The translations under genes and the position numbers were made by a program. A stretch of DNA of 64,000 nucleotides from Chryseosolibacter sp964551035 (GTDB lineage Bacteria > Bacteroidota > Bacteroidia > Cytophagales > Cyclobacteriaceae): contig CAZKBK010000022.1 in the NCBI GenBank assembly GCA_964551035.1, positions 1 through 64,000 of the forward strand, given 5' to 3'. Each line of letters starts with the position of its first letter. The stretch's first letter is position 1. Under the pieces are notes generated by a model. The model did not search any database. It had not been told where the DNA came from and was given only the letters and a program-made list of their open reading frames with translations. Positions 33,634 to 42,567 of this stretch are shown piece by piece.

Positions 33634-36546
33634 ATGAAATTGAGTTTGCTGCTTCGAAAGCTGTTCCTTTCCGTGATAACGATGCTGGCTTCCACGGCGC
33701 TGGCATGGGCTACCCATTTGCGTGCCGGCGAGATCACCGTCGAGCGCGTCAGTTGCAACAGCAGGACGTTCCGGATTACCATCACCGTTTTCACCAATAC
33801 GGTTAATACCAATGTGTTATTTGGCGGCGAAGACGACTGGCTCGACTTTGGCGATGGAAGTGAGCCGCACCTGGTTCCCGAGCAGGAGAATGTGCTTCGG
33901 CCCGACCTGGGCGTGGGAATCGCCATGGCGTCATATACCTTTACGCACACCTACCTCGCCGACGGAAGCTATACCATCAGCTACCACGAGCCTAACCGCA
34001 ATGGCGGGGTCCTGAACATGGATGCGTCCGTGAACACGCGGTTCTATATCGAGACCAAGATCATCATCGATCCCTATCGCGGATGCAATAACACCCCGAA
34101 GCTGCTGGTTCCGCCCATCGATCAAGCCTGTACCGGCGTAGCGTGGTTTCACAATCCCGGGGCATACGATCCGGACGGCGACAGCCTTTCGTACAGACTG
34201 GTCGTTCCTTTCCGCGCACGCTCACAGGAAGTCATCAACTACCAGGATCCCACCGCTCCGAAATTCTATACCAACTACTCGACCGGAAACGAAGACGGCA
34301 CGGATGAGCCGATGTTCTTTATCAACCCCGTCGACGGCCTCATCACGTGGGATGCACCGGGGACGGCCGGAGAATACAACATCGCCTTCATTATCGAAGA
34401 GTGGAGAAAGATCGATGGCGTGTGGGTAACCAACGGCTTTGTCCGACGCGACATGCAGGTCATCGTCGATGAGTGCGAGAACGAACGGCCGGACCTCGAA
34501 GTACCCGACGACGTTTGTGTGGAGGCGGGAACGACATTGACGGCGGTAATCCGGGGAACGGATTCCGACGGGGATCCCGTGAAGATCGAAGCCTTCTCGG
34601 AGATCCTCAACCTGGCCCCGGCCCAGTCGCCGGCGTCGTACACACCCGCCGACGGGGAATTCATTCCATCGCCCGCGGAACTTCACTTCGAATGGACCAC
34701 GACGTGCGAACATGTCAAAGAGCAGCCCTACCAGGTAGTTTTCAAGATTACCGACGATTCACCCACGGGCTCCAAACTTGTCACTTTCAAGACCTGGAAT
34801 ATCCGGGTGGTCGGTCCTGCACCACAGTGGGTAGATGCCCAGACCGACCTCGGCGACCGCGCCGCCGTCCTGGAGTGGGATCCGTATTTCTGCGACAACG
34901 CCGAGGCCATGCAGATCTGGCGAAGGGTGGACAGTTTTCCATTTGAGCCCGACTCGTGTCAAACGGGCATGCCTGATTTCCTGGGGTATGAACTCGTTGA
35001 GACCCTCGATCTTTCGGATACGCCTGCGGTGACCTACACCGACGACAACAACGGCGCCGGCCTGAATTACGGCGCCCAGTACTGTTACCGGCTGGTGGCA
35101 ACGTTCCCCGCGCCCCGGGGTGGCGAGAGTTATGTCTCCGCGGAAATCTGTATCGACCCCATCCGGGCGGATGTGCCCGTCATCACCAATGTTTCGGTTG
35201 ACCGGACGGACCCGGAAAATGGAGAAGTGACGGTCCGGTGGACGAAGCCCTTCGACATCGACCGCGGTCAATACCCCGAGATCGAATACCAGGTACTTCG
35301 CGCGGACGGATTTACGGGAACCACCAACCTTACCCCCGTTCACCCCGGACACAAGGCGGAGAATGACACCGTCGTGGTGGATGATGACGAAATCAACACA
35401 CACGGCAATATTTATAATTACCGGGTGGTGTTGTGGGCAACCACGGCCACCGACCCCGGCACGTTTGAGGCCATTGATACATCCGCGGCGGCGTCAACGG
35501 TAAGGCTGGAAGCTGCCGGCGGTATCGGAAAGATTACCCTGAACTGGTCGGCGATCGTCCCCTGGTCGAACATCATACAAACCGAGCCGAACGAGCACAT
35601 CCTTTATCGGGGCCCCGAGGGCGCCGACGAATCTGCCATGGTTGAGTTGGCGACCATAGACCCCACCGCGGGGCTTACGTATGTCGATGACGGACTGGAG
35701 GAGACGGATACTTATTGCTATCGCGTGCTCACGCGCGGCGCTTATGGAAACCCCCGCATACTTGAGCCACTGGAGAATTATTCGCAGATCATTTGCGCGG
35801 GCGTGAATGACTCGATTCCCCCCGACTGCGTCCTGGAGGTTTCCATCGAACTTTCCGACTGCGAAGGTGTCACCGAGGAGCCATGCGCGGGCGGAATCTA
35901 TGAGAATGTGATTTCCTGGAACAGGCCGCCGCTGGAGTGCGCCGCGGACCTCATGGGATATCGGATCTACAGGGCTACCGAGCGCGATGGCAACTACACC
36001 TGGATGAACTGGACGGGTATTGTACTCGACACATTCCTCATCGACCGCGGCCCCACCGGCGACGGGCTCAGGTCGCGCGCGTATTGTTATAAGGTAGCCG
36101 CGGTGGATGGGTCCGGCAACGAGGGCCCGCTAAGTGAACCGATGTGCAACGACAACTGTCCGTATTATGAACTGCCCAACGTCTTTACGCCGGGAAATCG
36201 CGGTTCCGTGGTGGATTGCAACGACTTGTTCAGCGCGTTCAGTGACCGAAACTTCGCAGGTGAAACCGGCTCGGAAGGGTGTCCGACCGTAGAGGATGCC
36301 GCCAAGCGGTGCCCGCGTTTTGTGGAGCAAGTCAATTTCAAGGTGTATAACCGCTGGGGAAAACAGGTGTACACCTATCGCTCTGGCGGAGAGAACACGA
36401 TCTACATCGATTGGAACGGCCGGGGAGACGACGGCGTTGACCTTACGGAAGGCGTGTACTACTACGTGGCGGAAGTTACCTTTGATGCCATCGAGCCTTC
36501 GAAACGCCATCAGGTCATCAAGGGGTGGGTCCACCTCATACGATGA
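33634..36546 (+). CDS. Secreted multi-domain protein with CHU_C T9SS C-terminus
   Basis: 970 residues. A signal peptide (about 1-26, ending AWA) precedes THLRAGEITVERV, a hallmark opening of Bacteroidota T9SS type B cargo. Residues about 30-250 form beta-sandwich modules with PKD-like segments, then FN3-like repeats run from about 390 to 840 (AVLEWDPYF, EVTVRWTKPF, KITLNWSAIV). The last ~110 residues are a gliding-motility-associated C-terminal domain: LPNVFTPGN, NFKVYNRWGKQVY, WNGRGDDG, EGVYYYVAEV. It is probably exported by T9SS and displayed at the cell surface. Its stop overlaps the DCC gene start. Confidence 0.9.
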   Translation: MKLSLLLRKLFLSVITMLASTALAWATHLRAGEITVERVSCNSRTFRITITVFTNTVNTNVLFGGEDDWLDFGDGSEPHLVPEQENVLRPDLGVGIAMASYTFTHTYLADGSYTISYHEPNRNGGVLNMDASVNTRFYIETKIIIDPYRGCNNTPKLLVPPIDQACTGVAWFHNPGAYDPDGDSLSYRLVVPFRARSQEVINYQDPTAPKFYTNYSTGNEDGTDEPMFFINPVDGLITWDAPGTAGEYNIAFIIEEWRKIDGVWVTNGFVRRDMQVIVDECENERPDLEVPDDVCVEAGTTLTAVIRGTDSDGDPVKIEAFSEILNLAPAQSPASYTPADGEFIPSPAELHFEWTTTCEHVKEQPYQVVFKITDDSPTGSKLVTFKTWNIRVVGPAPQWVDAQTDLGDRAAVLEWDPYFCDNAEAMQIWRRVDSFPFEPDSCQTGMPDFLGYELVETLDLSDTPAVTYTDDNNGAGLNYGAQYCYRLVATFPAPRGGESYVSAEICIDPIRADVPVITNVSVDRTDPENGEVTVRWTKPFDIDRGQYPEIEYQVLRADGFTGTTNLTPVHPGHKAENDTVVVDDDEINTHGNIYNYRVVLWATTATDPGTFEAIDTSAAASTVRLEAAGGIGKITLNWSAIVPWSNIIQTEPNEHILYRGPEGADESAMVELATIDPTAGLTYVDDGLEETDTYCYRVLTRGAYGNPRILEPLENYSQIICAGVNDSIPPDCVLEVSIELSDCEGVTEEPCAGGIYENVISWNRPPLECAADLMGYRIYRATERDGNYTWMNWTGIVLDTFLIDRGPTGDGLRSRAYCYKVAAVDGSGNEGPLSEPMCNDNCPYYELPNVFTPGNRGSVVDCNDLFSAFSDRNFAGETGSEGCPTVEDAAKRCPRFVEQVNFKVYNRWGKQVYTYRSGGENTIYIDWNGRGDDGVDLTEGVYYYVAEVTFDAIEPSKRHQVIKGWVHLIR

Positions 36547-36953
36547 CAGAACACCCCAGCCACCTGGTTCTTTTTGACGGCGTCTGTAATCTTTGCAATG
36601 GCGCCGTCAGGTTTATCATCCGCCACGACAGAAAAGGAAAATTCAAGTTTGCTTCGTTGCAGTCAACGGTGGCCAGAAAAATACTTGAGCAGATCGGCGG
36701 GCGCCCCGGCGGCGACCTTTACAGTATCGTGCTGATCAGGGACGGCAAGGCCTTCGATCGGAGCACCGCGGCCCTTGAAATCGCCCGCGACCTGTCTCCG
36801 CCCTGGCACTTGCTGTATAGTTTCCGCGTGGTGCCGAAATTCCTTCGCGACGCGGTTTACAAACTCGTCGCTGTGAATCGGTACCGCATCTTTGGAAAAA
36901 AGGACGCCTGCATGATCCCCACGCCCGAACTGCGCGCACGGTTTGTTGAATAA
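36543..36953 (+). CDS. DCC family (DUF393) thiol-disulfide oxidoreductase-like protein
   Basis: 136 residues. The N-terminus VLFDGVCNLCNGAV is the DxxCxxC signature that names the DCC family, in a thioredoxin-like fold; the rest (FASLQSTVARKIL, FDRSTAALEIARDL) matches DUF393. The ATG at 36543 overlaps the upstream stop (ATGA). Physiological partner unknown. Confidence 0.88.
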   Translation: MTEHPSHLVLFDGVCNLCNGAVRFIIRHDRKGKFKFASLQSTVARKILEQIGGRPGGDLYSIVLIRDGKAFDRSTAALEIARDLSPPWHLLYSFRVVPKFLRDAVYKLVAVNRYRIFGKKDACMIPTPELRARFVE

Positions 36954-37005
36954 TATGCTGCATGAACTGCGGAACAGGAATCCGGAAACTAACAGACACT
37001 TTTTC

Positions 37006-37013
37006 TATTTTTG
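37006..37013 (+). promoter_or_regulatory. Possible -7 box of fabD
   Basis: The octamer tatttttg matches TAnnTTTG, 23 bases before the fabD ATG. No TTG was found at the right distance upstream, so the call rests on the -7 box alone. Confidence 0.35.
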
Positions 37014-37036
37014 CCCCTTAACCAGACGACTACAGC

Positions 37037-37912
37037 ATGACAGCGTACCTCTTCCCCGGACAAGGCGCCCAATTCCCGGGTATGGCCAAAGACCTCTACG
37101 ACGCCAATCCCAAAGCAAAAGGGCTCCTTGATCAGGCGAACGCAATCCTCGGATTCAACATCACAGACGTGATGTTTTCGGGGACAGCCGATGAACTCAA
37201 GCAAACCCGTGTAACCCAACCCGCGATCTTCCTTCACGCGGTATCGCTCGCACTCACCAGCGAGACGTTCGCGCCGCAGATGGTGGCGGGCCATTCGCTG
37301 GGTGAGTTTTCGGCGCTGGTGGCCAACCAATGCCTCTCCTTTGAAGACGGCCTCAACCTTGTCTACAAGCGTGCGATGGCGATGCAGCATGCATGCGAGA
37401 TGAATCCATCGACGATGGCGGCAATCCTCGGTCTCGACGACGCGCGGGTGGAAGAGATCTGCGCTGAAATCAAGGATGAAGTGGTTGTGCCGGCAAATTA
37501 TAACTGCCCGGGACAACTCGTGATCTCCGGAACCCTCCGCGGCATCGATATCGCCTGCGAAAAAATGAAGGCTGCCGGCGCGAAGCGTGCGCTACCCCTC
37601 CAGGTCGGCGGCGCGTTCCATTCGCCCCTGATGGAACCTGCCCGGGAAGAGTTGGCCGCGGCCATTGAGAATACCACCTTCAGGAATCCAACCTGCCCGG
37701 TATACCAAAACGTTTCCGCAAAACCATCCACCGATGTAGGGACGATCAAGACCAACCTGATCAACCAGCTCACAGCGCCGGTACGCTGGACACAGTCCGT
37801 GCAGCAGATGTCCGCCGATGGTGCGGTCACGTTCATCGAGTGCGGGCCGGGCAAGGTGTTGCAGGGTCTTGTGAAGAAGATATCGCCGGCGGCGGAAGCC
37901 ACGAGCCTCTAG
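37037..37912 (+). CDS. fabD: Malonyl-CoA:ACP transacylase
   Basis: 291 residues, standard for FabD, which loads malonyl groups on acyl carrier protein. Motifs are FPGQGAQFPGM at the N-terminus, the nucleophile Ser in GHSLGEFSAL (near residue 90) and the catalytic His in GGAFHSPLM near 195. A TAnnTTTG match (tatttttg) lies at 37006-37013. It converges on folK with overlapping stops (37909-37912). Confidence 0.97.
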   Translation: MTAYLFPGQGAQFPGMAKDLYDANPKAKGLLDQANAILGFNITDVMFSGTADELKQTRVTQPAIFLHAVSLALTSETFAPQMVAGHSLGEFSALVANQCLSFEDGLNLVYKRAMAMQHACEMNPSTMAAILGLDDARVEEICAEIKDEVVVPANYNCPGQLVISGTLRGIDIACEKMKAAGAKRALPLQVGGAFHSPLMEPAREELAAAIENTTFRNPTCPVYQNVSAKPSTDVGTIKTNLINQLTAPVRWTQSVQQMSADGAVTFIECGPGKVLQGLVKKISPAAEATSL

Positions 37913-38391
37913 TCTACGGGTGTAACCGGCAACGGGTCTTCGCAAGCGTCGAGCAGCTCGCGCACGGTGCGCTTCAATAGGGGATGCTGAAGGCCGGGGG
38001 CAAGTTCCGCAAGCGGCGCAAGCGCAAACCTTCTCATCGGAATGCCTGGATGGGGTATGGTCAAATGCGGTTCGTTGATGACCATCCCGCCAAACAGCAG
38101 GATGTCGATGTCGATGGTCCGCGGTCCCCATTTGACAACGCGTTCACGTCCCAGTTTTTTTTCGATCAACAACAAATGGTGAAGCAGTGCCTCCGGCGAC
38201 AATTCGGTGGATACTTCAACCACCTGGTTGAAGAACTCCGGCTGATCCTCCTTGCCCCACGCCGCGGTCTTGTACAGCGACGATTGCCGCGAGATCGCGC
38301 AGGCCTGGCTGATGAACCGGCGCGCTTCCGCGAGGTTTGTCGTGCGGTCCCCGATGTTGGAGCCCAGCAATAAGAAAACACCGTTGTTCAT
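37909..38391 (-). CDS. folK: 2-amino-4-hydroxy-6-hydroxymethyldihydropteridine pyrophosphokinase
   Basis: 160 residues, the standard HPPK length. It transfers pyrophosphate from ATP to 6-hydroxymethyl-7,8-dihydropterin in folate synthesis. Motifs are LLLGSNIGDRTTNL at the start, FFNQVVEVST, the RTIDIDILLFG metal/ATP segment and LTIPHPGIPMRRFALAP. Start ATG at 38391. It is divergent from sppA. Confidence 0.96.
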   Translation of the reverse strand: MNNGVFLLLGSNIGDRTTNLAEARRFISQACAISRQSSLYKTAAWGKEDQPEFFNQVVEVSTELSPEALLHHLLLIEKKLGRERVVKWGPRTIDIDILLFGGMVINEPHLTIPHPGIPMRRFALAPLAELAPGLQHPLLKRTVRELLDACEDPLPVTPVD

Positions 38392-38405
38392 GGCCCTTGT
38401 GCGTA

Positions 38406-38446
38406 CAAACTTACTTTTTTATTCGCTTGAGGATTGCTTACTTTTG
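38406..38446. promoter_or_regulatory. Divergent -7 boxes of folK and sppA
   Basis: On the plus strand tacttttg (38439-38446) lies 20 bases before the sppA ATG. On the minus strand taagtttg (38413 down to 38406) lies 14 bases before the folK ATG. Both fit TAnnTTTG; neither has a clear TTG at 19-21 bases. Confidence 0.45.
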
Positions 38447-38466
38447 AACTTTAATCGCTTCGTATT

Positions 38467-40233
38467 ATGAGTTTTGGACGCGCATACTTTTCATCATGCC
38501 TGGGAGCGCTGACGGCGCTGGTGGGATTTTCCCTTGTCGCATTCTTGTTGTTTATTCTCATTATCGGCAGCCTGGGCGCCGAGGATGAAGTGGTCGTCAA
38601 AGATAATTCGGTGCTTCACCTTCGTCTTGATGCCGAGTACTCGGAGATTCAGCCCGACATTCCCTTCGAAGGTATTCCCGGTTTGGGCGCGCAGGTACCG
38701 CGAATCGGACTCCTGCAATTGAAGGAATCCATCGCTCATGCGAAAGAGGACGAAAAGATAAAGGGAATATTCGTTGATGTCAGTTTTCCGATGACGGGCT
38801 TCGCCACGCTTGAGGAAATTCGCCAGTCGTTGCTCGACTTCCGCGAAAGCGGCAAGTGGGTTGTCGCGTACAGCGAAGTGATGTCGGAAGGCGCGTATTA
38901 CGTTGCCTCGGCGGCGAATGAAATATACCTCAACCCGGAAGGTGAAGTAGAGTTCAACGGGCTCGTGGCCAATGTATCATTCTTTAAGAAACTTCTCGAC
39001 AAGCTTGAAATAAAGCCTCAGGTCTTTCGCGTCGGTGAATTCAAAAGCGCCGTCGAGCCGTTCCTGCGTGAAGAAATGAGTGCGGAGAACGAACTTCAGC
39101 TTTCGAGCATGCTCAACACGATCTACGACCACATGCTCACCGCCGTCTCGGAAACGCGGGACATTCCCAAAGAAAAACTCAACACATTGGCCGAGACGAT
39201 GGAAGTGCGCAGCGCAGCCTCGGCGAAAGACGCGGGGCTCATTGACGGCCTTTTTTATAAGGATGAGATGGATAGCAACCTTCGGGAACGCCTGGGCATC
39301 GGCGCGGAGGATAAGATCGATTTCATCAAGTACCACCAGTATCGCAAAAGCTTTTCCACCTACAAGTCGACCCGCGACGAGGTGGCGGTTGTCGTTGCCG
39401 AAGGCGCCATCCTTCCCGGCACGGACGATGGCTCCGGCAATATCATCGCGGCGGAAAGCTTTATTCAGGAGATCCGCAAGGCCCGCCTCGACGACGACAT
39501 TAAAGCGATCGTGTTGCGCGTGAATTCGCCGGGTGGCGAGTTTCGCTCGTCGGACATGATCTGGCGCGAGATCGAGCTGGCCAAAGAAGCAAAACCCGTC
39601 ATCGCTTCGATGTCGGATTACGCAGCTTCCGGTGGCTACTACCTCGCGATGGGATGCGACACCATCGTGGCCCAGCCACAGACCATCACGGGTTCCATCG
39701 GCATCTTCGGCGTTATCTTTGACCTCAGCAGTTTCCTTGAGAACAAGATCGGCGTCACGTTTGATGAAGTCCGCACCGGACAATATGGCGATACCTACAC
39801 CGTAACACGGCCGCTCTCTCCGGCGGAGCGCAGCATGATCCAGAAGATGCTGGAAGAAAACTACGCCACTTTTACGTCGAAGGCGGCGGAGGGACGCGAC
39901 GTCCCCGTCGGGGAGATCCTCGAGATCGCCTCGGGGCGTGTGTGGACGGGCGCGCAGGCGCAGGAACGCAAACTCGTCGACATCCTCGGCGGCATCGATG
40001 ACGCCATCCACATCGCCGCGACGAAGGCGGGCATCAGCGACGACTACCGCGTGCGTTACTATCCGCAGCCAAAACCTTTCCTGGAGGAACTGCTCGGCCA
40101 GTTGGATGGTGTGACCGCCAACAAGATCGACGCCGAACTCGGCGACCTCCGCCTGTGGTATCAGAAGTACAGGAAGATCGAGTCTTACCATGGTTCGCAG
40201 GCAAGACTTCCTTTTGAAATGCAAATTCACTAA
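38467..40233 (+). CDS. sppA: Signal peptide peptidase SppA, 67K type
   Basis: 588 residues with an N-terminal membrane anchor (about 12-36) and two tandem S49 domains. The catalytic dyad is visible: Lys193 in GEFKSAVEPF of the N-terminal domain and Ser388 in YAASGGYYLAMG of the C-terminal domain, as in the E. coli tetramer. SppA degrades cleaved signal peptides at the cytoplasmic membrane. The next gene, bioB, starts 14 bases after its stop. A long antisense open frame over it is a GC shadow. Confidence 0.96.
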   Translation: MSFGRAYFSSCLGALTALVGFSLVAFLLFILIIGSLGAEDEVVVKDNSVLHLRLDAEYSEIQPDIPFEGIPGLGAQVPRIGLLQLKESIAHAKEDEKIKGIFVDVSFPMTGFATLEEIRQSLLDFRESGKWVVAYSEVMSEGAYYVASAANEIYLNPEGEVEFNGLVANVSFFKKLLDKLEIKPQVFRVGEFKSAVEPFLREEMSAENELQLSSMLNTIYDHMLTAVSETRDIPKEKLNTLAETMEVRSAASAKDAGLIDGLFYKDEMDSNLRERLGIGAEDKIDFIKYHQYRKSFSTYKSTRDEVAVVVAEGAILPGTDDGSGNIIAAESFIQEIRKARLDDDIKAIVLRVNSPGGEFRSSDMIWREIELAKEAKPVIASMSDYAASGGYYLAMGCDTIVAQPQTITGSIGIFGVIFDLSSFLENKIGVTFDEVRTGQYGDTYTVTRPLSPAERSMIQKMLEENYATFTSKAAEGRDVPVGEILEIASGRVWTGAQAQERKLVDILGGIDDAIHIAATKAGISDDYRVRYYPQPKPFLEELLGQLDGVTANKIDAELGDLRLWYQKYRKIESYHGSQARLPFEMQIH

Positions 40234-40247
40234 CGCGCACTTTGCCA

Positions 40248-41231
40248 ATGACACCCATCAGAAACGACTGGACCCGGGAAGAGATTGCCGATGTCTACGG
40301 AACTCCCGTTATGGATTTGATCTATAAGGCGGCTAGCGTGCATCGCGCGTACCACGATGCCGGCGAGGTCCAGGTGTGCACGCTGCTCTCCGTGAAGACC
40401 GGCGGATGTCCCGAGGACTGCGCCTACTGCCCACAGGCCGCCCGTTACCACACGGACGTTAAAGTGCACAAGCTCCTTGAAGTGGATGAAGTGCTCGCGC
40501 GCGCGAAGGAGGCGAAAGATGCCGGCAGCACGCGCTTCTGCATGGGCGCCGCCTGGCGCGAGGTGCGCGACAACCGCGACTTCGACAAGGTTATCGACAT
40601 GGTAAAGGGCGTGAATGGCCTGGGCATGGAAGTATGCTGCACCCTGGGCATGCTCACGCCGCATCAGGCCGAGCGTCTCCGCGAAGCGGGATTGTATGCC
40701 TACAACCACAACCTCGACACGAGCGAGGCGTTTTACGACGACATCATCACCACCCGCAACTATGACGACCGGTTGGACACGCTCGAGAACGTCCGCAAGG
40801 CGCGCATCTCCGTGTGCTCCGGAGGTATCATCGGCATGGGGGAAGTCGAAGGCGACCGCATTGGCATGTTGCACACGCTGGCCACGCTGCCCGAGCATCC
40901 CGAGTCGGTGCCCGTCAACGCGCTCGTGCCCGTGGCCGGTACGCCCCTGGAGAATCAGCCGAAAGTTTCCGTGTGGGAAATGGTGCGCATGATCGCCACC
41001 GCCCGCATCATCATGCCGAAGGCCATGGTGCGGCTCTCCGCCGGACGTGTAAGGATGACGTTGGAAGAACAGGCCCTTTGCTTCATGGCCGGCGCCAACA
41101 GCATCTTCGCCGGCGACAAACTGCTGACCACGCCCAACCCCGGCTACGTCGAGGACCAGCAAATGTTCCAGACGCTTCAACTCCGGCCGAGGCGCGCGTT
41201 CAAAGACACCGAAGCGGCGGTTGGCGGGTAA
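40248..41231 (+). CDS. bioB: Biotin synthase
   Basis: 327 residues. This radical-SAM enzyme inserts sulfur into dethiobiotin. The 4Fe-4S SAM motif CPEDCAYC (CxxxCxxC) lies near residue 50, and the 2Fe-2S ligands (CMGAAWRE, CCTLGM region, SVCSGGIIGMGE) and the Arg near VRLSAGR are present. The ATG at 40248 is preferred over a TTG at 40242. Biotin ties it functionally to accB/accC in this window, though it is not in that operon; no other bio genes are seen. Confidence 0.97.
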   Translation: MTPIRNDWTREEIADVYGTPVMDLIYKAASVHRAYHDAGEVQVCTLLSVKTGGCPEDCAYCPQAARYHTDVKVHKLLEVDEVLARAKEAKDAGSTRFCMGAAWREVRDNRDFDKVIDMVKGVNGLGMEVCCTLGMLTPHQAERLREAGLYAYNHNLDTSEAFYDDIITTRNYDDRLDTLENVRKARISVCSGGIIGMGEVEGDRIGMLHTLATLPEHPESVPVNALVPVAGTPLENQPKVSVWEMVRMIATARIIMPKAMVRLSAGRVRMTLEEQALCFMAGANSIFAGDKLLTTPNPGYVEDQQMFQTLQLRPRRAFKDTEAAVGG

Positions 41232-41815
41232 CGCGCATACAACAACACTGGCTGAAAACGTAAAGGGGTCCTTTTCCCGTCACCGATCAAGGCGCAACCT
41301 TCTACATGGGGCTGAACCATAATTGCGGCGACCCTTCGAAATTGCTCAGGCCTCGACAAGCTCGGCCACCGGGGATTTTTTGCGGGAATGCGGCTCCCTC
41401 CGGTCGCCGCCAAATGCACGTTGGGGAATAAGGCACCTCCTTTACCAACCAACCCGCGCGTAACGTTTCACCGCTTCCATCCATGCCTACGCTTTGCTTC
41501 GGCAGGCAAGCCATGCCTATGCTTCGCTTCGGCAGGCAAGCCGGCAACGGGCTACCCATCGAAAGCCCTAGTCATTCCACAAGGCCGGGATTAAATTTGC
41601 TCAGGCCTCGACAAGCTCGGCCACCGGGGATTTTTTGCGGGAATGCGGCTCCCTCCGGTCGCCGCCAAATGCACGTTGGGGAATAAGGCACCTCCTTTAC
41701 CAACCAACCCGCGCGTAACGTTTCACCGCTTCCATCCATGCCTACGCTTCGCTTCGGCAGGCAAGCGACTGGCTACCCATTGAAAGCCGCACCCCTCCAC
41801 AACGCCAGGATCAAC
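41232..41815. repeat. Near-tandem 255-bp direct repeat downstream of bioB
   Basis: Two copies begin at 41343 and 41598 with the same sequence (tgctcaggcctcgacaagct and onward) and stay nearly identical for about 140 bases. Copy 1 contains an extra ~30-bp subunit (atgcctacgctttgcttcgg-type, twice in copy 1, once in copy 2). Copy 2 ends just before the stop of the small minus-strand gene at 41816. No coding frame is supported. This is an extragenic repeat of unknown role. Confidence 0.75.
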
Positions 41816-42040
41816 TCACCTCTTCCCCGATGGAGATTCAGAATTCGATTCGCGTTGCGCCCTTCGGGTAATAAATTTATTGCCCCCGATGACAAAAATT
41901 GCATATAGTGATACGGCGATAAGTCCTATCTCAATCGTTTGGTCCGGGCTGCGCGTAACAAAGTATGCGCCCGCCGACCCAAACAACGCTGACATAAGAA
42001 AGCACCAGCCGAGTATGAAGTATTTATGCCTTGGTTTCAT
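41816..42040 (-). CDS. Small two-TM protein, immunity-like position
   Basis: 74 residues from the ATG at 42040 (MKPRHKYFILGWCFLMS). Two hydrophobic helices (about 8-26 and 36-54) are separated by a short loop and followed by a basic tail (KFITRRAQRESNSES). Its ATG overlaps the stop of the upstream bacteriocin-like frame by ATGA, so translation is coupled. In size, topology and position it resembles bacteriocin immunity proteins, but I recognise no family. Confidence 0.5.
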   Translation of the reverse strand: MKPRHKYFILGWCFLMSALFGSAGAYFVTRSPDQTIEIGLIAVSLYAIFVIGGNKFITRRAQRESNSESPSGKR

Positions 42041-42195
42041 GATACTGCCATCATGATCGCCGCAGTTGCTGATGTGATCGCCGCGGACCCCCCAGTTACA
42101 GCAATCCAAAAACCCCATCCGACAAAGGGTACAATGACAGCCGTGGATGTTGAAACTCCGACAATAACGCCAGCGGCGACGTCGCCGGCCGCCAC
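42037..42195 (-). CDS. Gly/Ala-rich hydrophobic peptide, bacteriocin-like
   Basis: An open frame without ATG runs from just after a TAA at 42226-42228 to TGA at 42037. With a GTG start at 42195 it encodes 52 residues, AAGDVAAGVIVGVSTSTAV then PFVGWGFWIAVTGGSAA, lacking charged residues and rich in Gly, Ala, Val and Trp, like class II-type bacteriocin core peptides. Upstream frame codons add GDANWGLV. No leader with a double-glycine site is intact, so it may be a degraded or frameshifted precursor (a run of eight T lies at its 5' end). The ATGA junction with the next gene supports the reading frame. Confidence 0.4.
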   Translation of the reverse strand: MAAGDVAAGVIVGVSTSTAVIVPFVGWGFWIAVTGGSAAITSATAAIMMAVS

Positions 42196-42225
42196 AAGAC
42201 CCCAGTTAGCATCACCAAAAAAAAT

Positions 42226-42567
42226 TTACAATGATTCCGGATGGGCTTTCCGATCGGGAACGATCATGGGTGAGATACGGGAATCGCAGAATAAAGTTGG
42301 GTAATTTACTTTGAGAATGCAAGGAGGCAACAATGTTTTTGTTTCCCGCTGATCGAATCGCTAAAAGTAAGTGTCGCACAAATCTTACTCCACAACGCAA
42401 CCAGCAACTACTGGCCGCCTAACCGCTTATGTTCCACCCGGACCCTTTCCTACGCCCGTCCGTCGGCTGAATCATATTTCCCGACTTACCCAAGCAGCGC
42501 CACAGTCTGTACAGGTATGCTTTTTTCCCTATCGGCTGTGTAACAGGTACGCGTAGCCGGTTGGAAT
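42226..42567. other. Intergenic, nothing firm
   Basis: AT-richer spacer between the bacteriocin-like frame (leftward) and the secreted esterase gene (rightward). It should hold both promoters. I found no consensus match or supported coding frame; a 62-codon minus frame (42212-42400) has no protein-like features. Confidence 0.35.

Noticed and set aside
38977..41180. Long antisense frames over sppA and bioB
   Set aside because: Both plus-strand genes have intact catalytic motifs; the antisense products are low-complexity shadows.
41302..41559. Short minus-strand frames inside the 255-bp repeat
   Set aside because: They follow the repeat structure, not codon structure, and differ between copies.
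42026..42304. 92-codon plus-strand frame opposite the bacteriocin-like peptide
   Set aside because: Repetitive Ala/Thr/Pro composition without features; the minus-strand frame has an ATGA junction with its neighbour and is the better candidate.
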